Shown piece by piece: positions 27,201 to 38,700 of a DNA stretch of 64,000 nt. Position 1 is the first letter of the stretch. The number at the start of each line of letters is the position of its first letter. A program made the position numbers and the translations under genes. A model generated the notes under the pieces. The model ran no database searches. It had not been told where the DNA came from and saw only the letters and a program-made list of their open reading frames with translations. The stretch is from Bugula neritina (lineage: Eukaryota; Bryozoa; Gymnolaemata; Cheilostomatida; Bugulidae): positions 19,075,700 to 19,139,699 of the forward strand of contig OZ037768.1 of the NCBI GenBank assembly GCA_964035545.1. The letters are read 5' to 3'.

Positions 27201-28959
27201 GTCCTGTTAGCTATCTTACAATGTAAATGTGACACAAAGTGTTGCTATGCAATGCAATGTGTTGCTATGCAACAGAGTGTGTTGCATAGCAACCAACACC
27301 TTACCAAATATAGACAAAGGAAGCTGAGTACTTCACTCATGTCTTGATATATTCATTTTGTTGATATATTTGATATGCTGGTGAACCAAATGTTGTGTAT
27401 GTTATAACATAATAGTCTCCTTAGCCACGACTGTTGTGGTTCAACCTTTCGTTAGAAATTTTGCAGACTGGGAATATTCATTCCGGAAAGCACTACACTA
27501 ATGTAATTTTATGCTCACAGTCTATATATAAGTATATAAAGGAACAGCCGTGGTCTAGGGGTTAGAGCACTGGCTTAGTAAATATGAGGTCAGTAGTTCA
27601 AATCCTAGTAAAGGCCATCGGTGATGTTAGGAAGGGCGTTCAGTCATAATTGAGTTAAATATCTAGTACAGTTCAATGTAATAGAAAGTAGCAACAGTTA
27701 GTGTTATTTACAATAAGTTTAATGTTTCAGGAGAATGCTCGACGCAGAGCCTTAGGTTTGCCTATAGAGGGAGAGGAGAATAGAGAGCTAGACGACCCCA
27801 ACCTTGAGACAGCTAAGAAAAAGGAAGAAGAGGATGATGAAAAGTCTGAAACTTCAGAGGGACAGCAGGTGGCGTGGAGATACTCTAGCTATATGGAGGG
27901 TCTCAACAAAGAGAATATTGTCAACAAAACATCCGAAGAAACTTTCAGTTGTCTCAGTGGAGAAGGTAAAGAAACGGGTAAGTTTAACAGGTTCTTCATT
28001 GGTTCCATTACTTACAAAATATTCATCTAATATCTCAAATTTTTCATTCAAACTAAATTTTGCAGAACAATTCTATTAGTTTAGATGAACATAATTAGGA
28101 TATTCATTGTATATACGTTGTATACTCTGAATAAATTTTCAGCATCTCAAGAGAAGACAGATAGTGTAGAGAAAGCAACTATTGACATAAGTGACTTGAA
28201 AGATTTAAAAGCACCAACTGCAGAGAAACCTGCTGTACCAGATGAAGAAGTGAAACCCAGTAATACAAAAAGGTAACTAATTAAGAAAAATAGCGAATTG
28301 AAACTTTCTTTTAATAAAATAATTACAAATAGTGCCTAAAAATTTTATTCATATGGGAAAAATTTTGTTACAAAAAATGTAATTTTGAATGACATTATTT
28401 TATTTCTCTAAACTTGAACCTTTTCAACTTTGCAGCTAATAGAATATAATTTTTTTGTACTTTTGTAGAAAATCGCAAAACAAAAGTGAAAATATTAAAA
28501 AAGGTGAGTTGAGTGACTCTGAACAGTCTAACGGTATTAATATTAGCCTTAGTACCACAACTAGTAGAGATTGTTCAATCAACTCTAAACCAATTCTTAT
28601 ATAGAGCCAATTTTATCACTGCAACTGGCGCAGTTAACTCGGCCATGGCAGTGGGTTTCATCATGCAAGAAGAAAGATTAGAACTTTAACTTTTCAAGAA
28701 GCTTGTTTTATATATTGTTTTGTTATATTGTTAAAAACACCTTTTAAAGTACAATTACATTGATGTATGCATATTGAACGACTATAACTGCTAGTAAAGC
28801 TGTACTTGTGCTGAGGATTTGATAAAACATACTGTTCTAGACTCAACGAGAACTAAAGGTACATCTACTTCAACTGGCTCTAGAAATCACAAGACTGATA
28901 AGAAAAATGCTGCACAGTTGAAAAATATCAACAAGGCTTTATCTGAGACACTGAAATAA
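5014..28959 (+). CDS. RGS22: RGS22-like regulator of G-protein signalling, multi-RGS protein
   Basis: Exons: 5014-5080, 6552-6583, 7751-7813, 9160-9390, 10442-10549, 11090-11226, 11652-11798, 12086-12198, 12569-12774, 13356-13553, 14079-14264, 14915-15030, 15849-16010, 16481-16709, 16892-17070, 17299-17412, 17928-18171, 18659-18742, 19184-19396, 20647-20730, 21448-21606, 22011-22187, 23060-23287, 24041-24202, 24484-24663, 25627-25788, 27731-27977, 28143-28272, 28469-28503, 28841-28959. They join in phase to 1503 codons (human RGS22 is about 1260). The N-terminal block [18 protein letters not shown] is typical of RGS22. RGS-like segments lie near residues 500-590 and 790-930. Two clear RGS domains lie near residues 1010-1155 ([18 protein letters not shown]) and 1185-1310 ([11 protein letters not shown]). 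The C-terminus is charged and of low complexity. RGS domains bind G-alpha subunits; RGS22 is known mainly from testis and ciliated cells. The first exon rests on phase and donor only. The exon 4 donor (GTTGGT) is weak. Confidence 0.92.
5347..5525. repeat. Diverged tandem duplication (~117-bp unit) in RGS22 intron 1
   Basis: The stretch TTTTAGTCTG...CTCTTAGTG(C/T)AAAAGTAT(A/T)(A/T)TGTG(G/C)CAT occurs near 5348-5413 and again near 5465-5520. The copies are partly diverged and the spacing is about 110-120 bp. Confidence 0.6.
5930..6110. mobile_element. Interspersed repeat, copy 1 (sister copy near 29.85-30.01 kb)
   Basis: Shares the ordered blocks GTTCTAGATTAGAAATGT, AAGTTATGTT, TTCAACCTGC(A/G)CCCCAAAC and CTACTGC(A/T)CCTAAA with 29855-30010, 24 kb away. 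The type of element is unknown; no ends or target duplication were identified. Confidence 0.7.
6707..6733 (+). other. Candidate in-frame 27-nt microexon of RGS22
   Basis: An ATGCAG acceptor and a GTACTT donor bracket 27 nt encoding AAIRVIDEM. Both neighbouring exons meet in phase 0, so inclusion would add nine residues without shifting frame. The donor is weak and no family conservation is recalled, so it is left out of the main model. Confidence 0.3.
8290..8456 (-). mobile_element. tRNA-derived SINE, minus orientation
   Basis: Read on the minus strand it has an A-box-like TATAGAGGTTACAGC (8422-8436), a B-box GGTTCTAATCC (8386-8396), and then a body with GGCCAGTGATGATGTCAAGCAGAG. That body resembles the copies at 27.6 and 61.8 kb. 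Confidence 0.7.
9106..9140. repeat. (CA)n-(TA)n microsatellite before RGS22 exon 4
   Basis: A CA run passes into TA repeats and ends about 20 bp before the acceptor at 9159. Confidence 0.9.
10677..10885. repeat. (GTGTGTGC)n / (GT)n microsatellite, ~209 bp
   Basis: Mostly 8-bp GTGTGTGC units ending in pure GT, in the intron after RGS22 exon 5. Long Cys-Val reading frames across it are artefacts of the repeat. Confidence 0.97.
11467..11650 (+). repeat. 23-bp minisatellite, 8 units, overlapping the RGS22 exon 7 acceptor
   Basis: Unit GGTGTGTCTGTATTACATCAACA with minor variants, eight full copies. The partial ninth copy is the start of exon 7. Each unit junction reproduces ...CAACAG|GTGTGTCTGTAT, which is the acceptor plus the first bases of exon 7. 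No stop codon occurs in any of the three forward frames across the array. Confidence 0.9.
12855..12915 (+). mobile_element. Truncated tRNA-derived SINE
   Basis: GGTGTAAGCCAGAGGTCTCGAACTCGAATCCCAGTGAGCCAAAAGT shares the CGAATCCCAGT...GCAAAAAGT block with the copy at 24.34 kb. The part between the A and B boxes appears shortened. Confidence 0.55.
17679..17770. repeat. (AT)n microsatellite in RGS22 intron
   Basis: About 90 bp of pure AT. It yields Tyr-Ile open frames on both strands, which are not genes. Confidence 0.97.
20400..21025. repeat. Duplicated ~150-bp segment flanking RGS22 exon 20
   Basis: 20405-20555 and 20875-21025 share, in order, GTTTCCA...GAATTATG, TGGAAACAGTTGCAT, GAAACCA and GAAAAC(G/A)CAGTG. 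One copy lies in each intron on either side of the exon at 20647-20730. Confidence 0.75.
21161..21235. repeat. (TA)n microsatellite in RGS22 intron
   Basis: About 75 bp of TA. Confidence 0.97.
22872..22985. repeat. (ACAC/ATAC)n tetranucleotide-type microsatellite
   Basis: Mixed CACACATACATACAT units, 75 bp before RGS22 exon 23. The His-Thr-Tyr open frame across it is spurious. Confidence 0.95.
23864..23989. repeat. 11-bp minisatellite TGTTGATACCC with ACAG variants
   Basis: About eleven units of TGTTGATACCC or CAGTTGATACA, ending about 50 bp before RGS22 exon 24. The variant units recur with regular spacing, suggesting a higher-order repeat. Confidence 0.9.
24340..24425 (+). mobile_element. 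tRNA-derived SINE
   Basis: A tRNA-like head: GTGATGTAAGAGTTACC as A-box region and GGTTCGAATCC (24393-24403) as B-box, followed by a GGCAAAAAGTTTTACATAA body. It does not fold as a full tRNA by eye, so a SINE is preferred over a functional tRNA. Confidence 0.65.
25083..25293. mobile_element. hAT-type MITE with perfect 8-bp target site duplication
   Basis: The left terminus is CAAGGGTGGGCAACT; the right terminus read in reverse is CAGAGGGGGGCAACTT. This is the CARRGGTGGGCAA-type end of hAT elements. Flanks 25075-25082 and 25294-25301 are both ATCTAGTT. The 211-bp length leaves no coding capacity. It lies in the RGS22 intron between exons 25 and 26. Confidence 0.9.
25501..25590. repeat. 30-bp tandem repeat, 3 copies
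   Basis: GGCCATACACTTCATGCAAA followed by GCTGTATTTA, three times, the last with one change. It ends 36 bp before RGS22 exon 26. Near-identity of the copies implies recent expansion. Confidence 0.97.
27241..27294. promoter_or_regulatory. Cluster of three X-box-like (RFX-type) motifs
   Basis: GTTGCTATGCAAT, GTTGCTATGCAAC (27261-27273) and GTTGCATAGCAACC (27281-27294) resemble the palindromic RFX site. RFX factors drive ciliary genes, and RGS22 is a cilium/sperm-linked gene. The second and third motifs also form a 13-bp inverted repeat with a 7-bp loop. Confidence 0.4.
27541..27660 (+). mobile_element. tRNA-derived SINE, best-preserved copy
   Basis: A-box TGGTCTAGGGGTTAGAGCA (27551-27569), B-box AGTTCAAATCC (27595-27605), then the family body GGCCATCGGTGATGTTAGGA and AGGGCGTTCAGTCATAATT. 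Copies or fragments recur at 8.3, 47.4, 56.0 and 61.8 kb. Confidence 0.85.
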
Positions 28960-29591
28960 AAACCAGTAAATATGAACCTGCTATATGTTAGACAGTGTCA
29001 TCCTTGCATGAGAAATAACTCCGGATGTTGTGTCATCTTGCTTTCCCAGTACCTTATGGCATATAATTTTTATAATGTAAAATAAAACTAGTAATTTGAA
29101 TTCTGATTTTAAAGCTTTTGTTTTTTGACAGACTGACACTGTTGGGTTTAGCTGTGATAACTGTGTAAGAAGTAGAGAGTCATTGTTGCAACCTGGCTAA
29201 TGCATAGGGTGAAGTTATTCCTTTTGCAGATATTTTCAAATAGGTAGTTTATAGATCACATTTATTGTTGAAAATTATTGACTATGTTTATTGTTAAAAA
29301 GACTAGCTAAAGTATTGATGCTTGCACTTTAAAGTGACAAATAAATAATTTTTAAAAACAAAATAAAATTCAACAGAAACTGAAAAATTGCATATCAACT
29401 ATAAATATAACTGTTGGTTAAACCTATCGGATTATTTGAAAATAAATTTAATTGGTTAATAGATTAGTAAACAGAGATTTTGGGTATCTTCTACAGAAAT
29501 CCATAAAACTTGAGCACAAACTATAATTTATTGAGTAATGAAAGGATAGTAAAAAGAATGAGATCATGTAAGATGAAACCTTTGGTGTCTA
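28960..29591. other. Convergent 3' intergenic region, RGS22 to PLK
   Basis: AATAAA for RGS22 at 29081-29086 (+) and AATAAA for the kinase at 29527-29532 (- strand, seen as TTTATT). About 0.44 kb separates the two poly(A) signals, with no other feature seen. Confidence 0.7.
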
Positions 29592-32500
29592 CTATTTGTA
29601 TCTATCTAGTATAATGGACAACTGTAACATTAGATAATGAAATCGTACTTTAATCTCTTCTGTGAGCCCAGTCTGAGCGATTTCAGACAAGTCAAACACT
29701 GATATGTTCCGTTTGGTGTTTATATACATGAGTTTGTAGTCCTCAGCTCCAACTCTGGAGACAACCAGCTTTGTGTGATCATTGAAGAAGTTGGCCTACA
29801 ATAACCCATTAAAATTAACATTGACAAGAGGTATGTGCATTAATGGAGAAAAATCAAGAAAAGCTTGAGTTCTAGATTAGAAATGTTGCAAAGGAAGTTA
29901 TGTTTTTCAACCTGCGCCCCAAACTGAAATTTAATAACATTAAATTAAAAAGCTTAAGCTATTTCAATTTCTCCTCTACTGCTCCTAAATGATTGACTAT
30001 ACTGTGCAATACAGATGTAGAAAACAAACTCCAAATACAAATTGGTCTTGTTTAAAGCAATGGTTTCTCATACATTAAAAACAACCACCTTCTATCACTT
30101 AGTACTACAGATAAACCTGCCAACCTGTACAGTGCCTGTGCTGAGACAGATGACTATGCACTCCTTAGTTCTCAGCCAGTGTAGAATATAAATACTACTC
30201 AGGCCGTTCTTCTCCGTCACTAGTGACTTCCTGCTGACTTCCTTAGTGTGGTCTGCTATCTGACCTCCTATGATTAGTGCCTCATCCATGTACTTCACAA
30301 AGTAGTTCATCATCTGTGAATAAGAATGTTGAAGTCAGTAGAAATCATGTACTAATAATTAAAGTTTTCAATTATCATTTTTATGAACCAATTTTGACCA
30401 TCTTATAGCACATTAGTATATGTATCGAAGTTATACCATGATAGGCTACCAGAAAAGCAAAACTCCTGCATAAAAACCAAACTTGAAAGCTTTAAAACTG
30501 ACCAATAGCAAGAAAGAACAAAACATATGCATCAACTACCATGCACGGTCTACTTATCCACCACAAACAGTTCTCTCTAATAAACCAGCATATACTATGA
30601 ATGTGTCAGTCAGCACAAGTGATATGCACACAGGTAGCTGTTGGCAGCAGGCTTACCTTGAGTATACGCTGGTAAGTATCAGGAAGGTCTGAAGTTCTGC
30701 ACTCGACCAGCTCCTTGTGTGTTGAGTGTTGAAGACCAACATGGCTAAAACACAACAGCTACTATCTTAAATGTAGAACTGACTTTATGATGAAGATGTG
30801 ACAACTAGTTCATTTTCACCAAGCGCCACATGAATCACCAAGCAACGTTTGCACTTTGCACTGTTGCAGTATAACTTATTAAAGATAGTAAAAAATAATT
30901 TATATTTCCATGAAATTAAGCGCCGTTTTTAATAAGTTGACACTGAAATGCATTATTCGCAGTTTAAGGTAGCAGGTAACTCCATTTATGTCAACGCAAA
31001 TAGCAAACTGAGCGCAAGTTGAGACATTTGAAAGGCTGAAAGCAAATCTCGTGAATAAAAATGAAAAATGAGCCTTAACCTCTGATTGGCCAAGATTATA
31101 AATATAGTGAAAATCTGTTCACAGCAATTTTTAAAAAAACTTCCACGATTTGAATTAAGTTCTATGAAAAATAAACAAGTCTTAAAACAAATACTTACCC
31201 TTTATCAGTGCTGACGGCTATGCTGCACCCATCTGTTAGACTAGCACCATATATTTTGTTGGACAATTGAAATCCAAACCCATATTTGTGGGAGTAATCT
31301 ACCCACTTGGTTATCCATAGACAGTTTTTTGTTTTATGTGACTGAGGTGGATTTGATTTTGGAAATTTATCTATAAATTTAGTAAATGACACTATAATTG
31401 GAACAAATAAACAACTTTAGTAGAGACGTAATTCTGTATTCTATAAACTTGAGATCAAGCTAACTTTTTATAACCTACAATTTAAAGTTTCAATCAGACT
31501 CTTATAGGTAAGTGTAAGAATTTTTATTACCAAATTTTGTCATATTCAGCATAACATGACTCCAATACTAATCAATGTGAGGTACTATGATTGATCTGGA
31601 GTTTCGCAAAAAGACTAAGTTATGACAGTTTAAAGAGATTAGATAGTTGCAGCTTTGAAACAGTCTTAATAATAGATATTTCTTGTTTTAGTTTAATGTT
31701 TTTATGACCTAAACATTTTTTGTCTAAGAAATAAGAAGCTAAACTCCAAATTTAACCTAACAATGAAAGATACTGACCAAGCAGAAACTGCAATTTCTGT
31801 ATCAAACAATACTAACAGTTATTACAGATTAGGGTAATGAACCATAGTTACCTTTAATCTTTTGAAAGCATGTCTGTATAGCTACAAGGAGTTGCCTGTT
31901 CTCTAACACTACTGACTGATCAACTAAATTGGGGTCTTTACCACCTAAAAGTAATGCATCAATTATGGTGACATCATTGCAATATGGTGGAGTGGAATAA
32001 AATAATTAGTTTTTATGTAAAGTCCACAGCATAGAAGTATTAGAAAATAAGTTCTATACTTTAAAATTGATTATCCCAATTAGGATATATGCCACAGTTA
32101 TAATTAGTTTTATTTTCTGATTGAAATTGTTGATATTTTATGAGGTATTTAAGTCAATAGACTATATAAAATAGTTGAATTTTTTTAAGAGCCATAAAAT
32201 TTCTCTCTTGGAGTTCTCAAAAGTTTGGTACATTGACGCACTGAAACCTTGAAACACGACTTGAAACAGAACATGCACTAAAAAGACAATTTGTAAAAAT
32301 CTCTTTTTATTCGTTTTTTTAATTTTCTGCACTTTTTATAACATAACATACATATTAGTTTTTGTTGAGATAAAAAAGGTAGTTGAAGTCAAATTTTTGG
32401 GGGAGAAAATATTTTCATTACCGTTCCAGTAAATACCGATTTTTAAAAAACAAAATAAAAATTATTTAATGTTAAGTGGATAAAAAGAGAGCACATGACA

Positions 32501-35500
32501 GCAGTATTATAATAGTATTGCAGATAGTATCTCAAAACTACAACACTTGGTATTGTAGCACCGCACTGTCTCAACACCACATAAAGATATACCCAAAAAG
32601 ATACCAGAAAAGTTACCTTCAGCACAAATGACTTGGTCTTCTATAGTCTCTATGAAATACTCAACTGCACTAATAATTTTGTTTCCCCTTCCATCAAGTT
32701 GCTCCTTTTGACTGCAAATAGTCAAAACTCACTATTAACTCACAATATTGCTATATTACTGATAAATTACTCTGGTGTATCTCTACGGGAAGCAAAAAAG
32801 ATTTTCATCACTAAATGGCTAGCTCTAAGCGTAACTATATTTTCAAATAATTATAATACTATGAATATGAACCATAGAGTTTAAAAACTAGAGTTGAATT
32901 CAAAAATAATATGCTTTGAATCAAAATTATATATTTGCAAAACTTCAAATTTATATTATAAAGCTATACCCTTGCCCATCTGCAAACTGTGGGGGAGAGT
33001 TGGCTGCGCTGAGAGGTAAAGAGGGTGGAATGAATCCATCTGTAAGAAACCCAGACTTCTCTAACTCAGCCATGTCTGGTCTGTGCTGTGATAAAAAGAA
33101 AAACAGCTAAATATTGTTTAGAGATCAATTTTTGACTAATCATTGCAAGTCAGAGTAACTTAATACCCATTCAAACAAGCGTTTCTCCATTTGTTGGAAA
33201 ATAAAAAAACACTTTGCATTACTTGGGATTGAAATAACAGTTTCTTTTTATAATATAAAAAAAATATAAAAAATATTACTAATCTCACTATGTTGCAAAA
33301 GCACAGTCATCGGCATGCTACACTGAGTGGATAACTCTTGAAAAATTCTCAAAGTCTTAGTACTTTATGATGGGTTTGGAATGCATGAATAATGCAATTT
33401 CAAGTATTGACTTAGAAGTTTGAAGGAGTGACACAGCAATTATTATAATTATAAAACATCTTTTAAATCTAAATGTAAAGCTGCAGCTGCGAGTTAGTGT
33501 TAGTACCACTCACTGTTGGTTGAACTTGGAGACAGCTTTTCACAAAGTGTCTTGCATTGACTGAGGCATGGGAAGGTTCTGTGTATTTCCCCTTAGAAAT
33601 CATTTTATAAGTATCTTTAAGAGTTTGAGTTTCAAAGGGAGGTCGCCCAGACATCAGTGCATGTCTACAAAACAGCAAATAGCAAAATGAAAACTATTTT
33701 GTTTAATTAGACTAATGAGCTAAGGACTCTGCCAAAAAGTTTTTGCAAAAACTCAGTGGGAAAACTTTTTTGAATTTCTTAAAACCTCACTTGTAGATTA
33801 AATTACTAATTACGGATCATATATTGATTAGCCAAGTAGATAAATACCTATCATTTCTCAGAAATATTTTTGTTTATGATCATGCTTGTTGATAACAAAA
33901 AATATTTTAAAACTAGGTGTTGTATTAACATATGCCAATACATTGTGTACATAATATATCAATTTTACTGACTTTTAGAAGAACTCATTTATAGTAGACT
34001 AGAAAACATAAATATTTCAGGATTTTATTGCCTACTTGCAGCAGTTAGCAAATTAAATTTATACTGACCAGGGAAATTTTACTGAGAGTGATGCCCTTTA
34101 ACCCTGTGATGTTACCTAGCAGCAACATTACTACCTTCAACAGTAGCTAATTACCAAATTAATTAAGTTTGAGCTCAAAAATATTTTACATCAAATACAA
34201 GAAGGAGTAATATATGGTAACATACACAATGCAGCCCACAGCCCACACATCCGCAGGGTATGAATGGCCAGACTTTTGGATGACTTCTGGTGAAATGTAG
34301 TTTGGAGTGCCACATATAGATCTACAGTAGAATAATGGTTTTACTTTCTGTACATCACTGTTATGGGCCTAAATCATCGCCAAAAGAGTTGATAAAAGGT
34401 TATATTGCATACTAGAAACTGTATAGCTAAACATACATAAGTAGGTAGTACCTGTTACAAACTGTATAGCTAAACATACATAAGTAGGTAGTACCTGTTA
34501 CAAACAGGTTTCATCATCGTCATGTGATATGATAAATATCATAATGTTAAGGCATGCAGAGATATGCCAAACAATTGACATATGTTTAAGTCATATCTGT
34601 TCACTCCCAGAGTTCAAATACTGACCCATTAGAGCCTGCCTGACCTGCTGATGCTGGCTGATAGGGTTTGTATATCTCTTAATGTAAGCTGGTATTAAGA
34701 TAAAATACCCATTGCTAATAAAATGCACACAACTAGATAATCTGTAAAATGTACATTTCTATTATCACTAAGTTGTCAGTTATACATAATGATGTGATAA
34801 CAAGGGCACAGATAAACTCATTTAGTGTTTCAATCTTGTGTATTGAGATACCTTCATCTCAACAACGCAGATTTCACAGATTACATGTGGGTTAATTTTT
34901 GGTCAGGTCAGTCCTTACAACAACAAAAACAAAAGTGTTGATATCAAAAGTCATTTTGAAAATTTTGCCCTATATATAATTGAAGTTTCAAAGAGTTGAA
35001 AGCTTCCAGGTATTAGCATAGAGTCTAGTGAGCATATGTGACTTAACACACTGTCTGTATGTAAAATAGAGCCAAATGCACTTTAAATACAAAAACTAGA
35101 AAGTCAAACTTAAAAAGTGATACAAGTTTATACCTAAGAGTAGGACGTTCCGGAAACTTATGTGTCACATCTTTAAACAATTTAAAAATACCGTAACTTA
35201 ATCTGGTTAGTTTTCAAGAAGGTCTTGCATTTAATGATGAAATAAAACCCATCAGTTATTGCTGCAAGCTTTTTCTTTTATATAAACAGAATTTTACAAA
35301 AAATGACAAATTTGGACTGAAGAAGCAAAGATTTCACTCTTAAGGAAATATACAAATAGATTGGTAGTTACAAAGAAAGTGAAACATATGACTGATAAGG
35401 TTTAGCCTCATGTCACCAGAGGGAGCAGTCAGATAAATCTAGTGCTTACACTAACACAAGCTAGAGTTAGAGTAGGTAGGTGTATGCTTACTCTTTCTTG

Positions 35501-35634
35501 TCATAGTGTCCTTTCAGGATAGTCGACAGTCCGAAGTCAGCAATCTTTAGAACCATGTGATCATTTATCAAGAGATTGCTTAGCTTTAGATCTCTGTGTA
35601 CAATTCCATGACTGTGAATGTGCTTGCATCCTGT

Positions 35635-35677
<43 letters not shown>

Positions 35678-35695
35678 AATCTGTGGACAGCAGCT

Positions 35696-35759
<64 letters not shown>

Positions 35760-38700
35760 AAATTTGTGCAAAGTAAATTATATTACAACATTATCATTGT
35801 GTAGAGCTCAATTACATCAACTATAATACTATATATTATAGCACTGCTTACACAATGACTCCTCTCTCCATATAATATATACATATATACACCTAAATTT
35901 ATTATATGTATGCAACTGGTTCTTCGATCTCTATAAGATATTTTGGATAGAATGTGAGGCTATTTGATTGGAGAGTAAAGTCATGGCCATGATTTATTCC
36001 TTGCTTTATACGAAACTTATAATAGCTTTGGTGAAAGCATGACATCAAAAAACTTATACATATTCATATGCAGCAGCACTATGTTTATATACAGAGAACA
36101 CCGAGACTAATGAGGCTGTACTTTATAAATTAATGTCATTTATTTACCTGCAAGGATCTGTTGAAGGTAATATCGCACTTCACACTCTGTTATAGTCTGT
36201 CTAGTTTTTAAAATACTGCTTAGAGTCTAAAATGCAGAACTTATGTAGCATGCAAAGCATAATCAACGCTTTTTACTAACATCTGCTTATCATAGAATCA
36301 ACATTTCTCACTTTTTTATATTTAAGCTTTATTGCCAAAACATGTGAACTTTTAAAAGAACACATAGATCAACTTCTGCAAAAGGAACAGCATTATTCAA
36401 TTAAATACGCACTCTGACTATCTTGAAACTTTTTGAATATATACATGATGCCAACTCTAAAACATACCATAGTGCCACAAAACTCCATAACCAGGTACAC
36501 AAACTTTTCATCTTGAAAATGTTTGATAAATTCCACAACATTTCTGTGTTGTAACCTTCTGTGGATGTCAATTTCCCTGGCAACCTGTAACAGACAGACG
36601 GCTATCAGTATTCTCTCTAAAACCAATGCTTTGGAAAATATTTTTACTTCAAAGAGTAGTGGTTGTATAAAAAGTTGGCTAGCAGTTGAACGTCATGCCA
36701 AAATAAAAATACTATGACGTAGTTGATTAAAAGATGCTGTAACTGACGAACTATTAGCATTACTTTGTGTATTTGAACTCCTTTATCTTGAATGCATATT
36801 TACTTTTGGCTAAACCAATAAATTGACTATAAAATGCTAATCATGAACTAGAGTTGCTGGGATGCAGAGTTCAGAAGTGTATAGGCGCTGAAGTTTACAA
36901 ATTAAAAAACAGTTTTCACATGTGTTGGGAATCAATTTTTTGTTAGAAACTAAAGCAATTCGTTGGTTTTGAATAAAAAATTACTTATAAAGATTACACA
37001 AAAATTGTTTGTGAGTATATATTAGCTTTTCCCCATATAAATGTAATCTGCAGAAGGATGACCTTTATAGACTCTTAGGCTATAAGAGAACTAAGACTAG
37101 GCTTTTTCTTGTGACTACAATTACAGTCACCAGGCTTAGCTTGCCTTTGATAATAAACAAAGAAGGTTATATTCAATGTCTGCAAAATCATTCATGTCAC
37201 ACGAGCATAAAAGTCTAGCAGAATCTTAACCTATACATATCCTGTGCAAAGCAATTGACTAAAATATAGTGGATTGTATAGAATATTCAGCAAAACACAA
37301 CAACTTATAGAATATTGATCATGAGAGAGTAGGCTACTGCAATGTTTATAGTACGACTTCGGCATTGTATTCAAAAGGCAAAGCCATTTGCATTTTAATC
37401 AATGGTTTGTGTGCTTGCTGCTAGGGTATTAGTTTACAAGCTATGAAACTGCATCTAACAGACAGAAAATGGCAGTAAATAGGCAGTACATAGGCAACTA
37501 GTGCACTCACTAGAGGTTTGAATAGAAATCATTGAATAATTTAGAGATTGCACTTGTTTGTATTATCTTTGCTAATTTTGAAGTACCCGGAATAGAAGGG
37601 ACTGAATGAATGTGTGAGTCAGCTGCTCATTGTAACCCACAGGCTATAAACTAGCAGACAGATGAGGGGAGGGGTGCTGGCCTCGCCTACCTTGTCCCTT
37701 TTTTCAGGTTTTGTTAGAGTTCTCTTAGCTATGATTTTTATAGCCATCAGGTCATCATCTCTATCGTGTAGTCTGTAGACCTTGGCAAAGCCACCCTAAA
37801 GTTATAAAGAATCTTTATGCAGTGTATAGATAGATAGAATTGAAAGTTGCAAGTTTTAATTTCCTTCCATTTACAGGTAATGAAGCTATCTCAACAAATT
37901 CACTCATGAAACATGACATGTAAATATTATTATGATCTTGTTTATTGATATGTGGAGAAAGATATACAGATCTACGATTGGTTCCACATTGATATGTAAA
38001 ACTTTAGTGTTCAGTTAAACCACAGTACCATAAATGAACTTACTTACATGCCACTACATATACACTTACATATGTGGCACTATATATATATACACTTACA
38101 TACACTTACATGGCACTACAAACACACATAAATACATGGCACTATAAACACACATACATGCACTTACCTTGCCTAGTATTTGACTAACGGTGTATGCATT
38201 CTTATCCTCGTCTGTGATTTTCACACTTTTCTGCTTGCTACCGTAGTCACCAAATGTTTCCAATACGTCACATGTCAGCTTTGATGTAAAACTTCTGTGA
38301 GATTCTTTAACATTGATAGGCTCTTTTACATCAGCCACAGTCTTCCATTTATGAGATTTCGTCTTCGTCTAGATGCAATTGATGTCAATACTTTAAGCAG
38401 GGTAACTAAATTAGTCAACTAAATGGTGACAGTCTGTGAATGTTTACTTACTGTTTACATTACATCTTGGAGATGATAAACAAACTGGTCAAATAAGTTG
38501 AAAACAATTTCAAAGTTTCAAAACCTAAATATAACAGCAGAAGCCTCTATTTTAACAATTTAATTCAATCATTCAAAGTGATATCTGATTATTAATGAAT
38601 TCTTTTCAAGGAGGGGGATTATTTTTCAGAAATCAATGATTCGAAGTTAATACCAAAGTATCATAACTGCATTTATTTAGTGTGCTAATTGTTGCTATGG

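Noticed and set aside
30483-30692. Plus-strand 69-codon open frame
   Set aside because: Lies antisense to a PLK exon and intron, with no recognisable domain.
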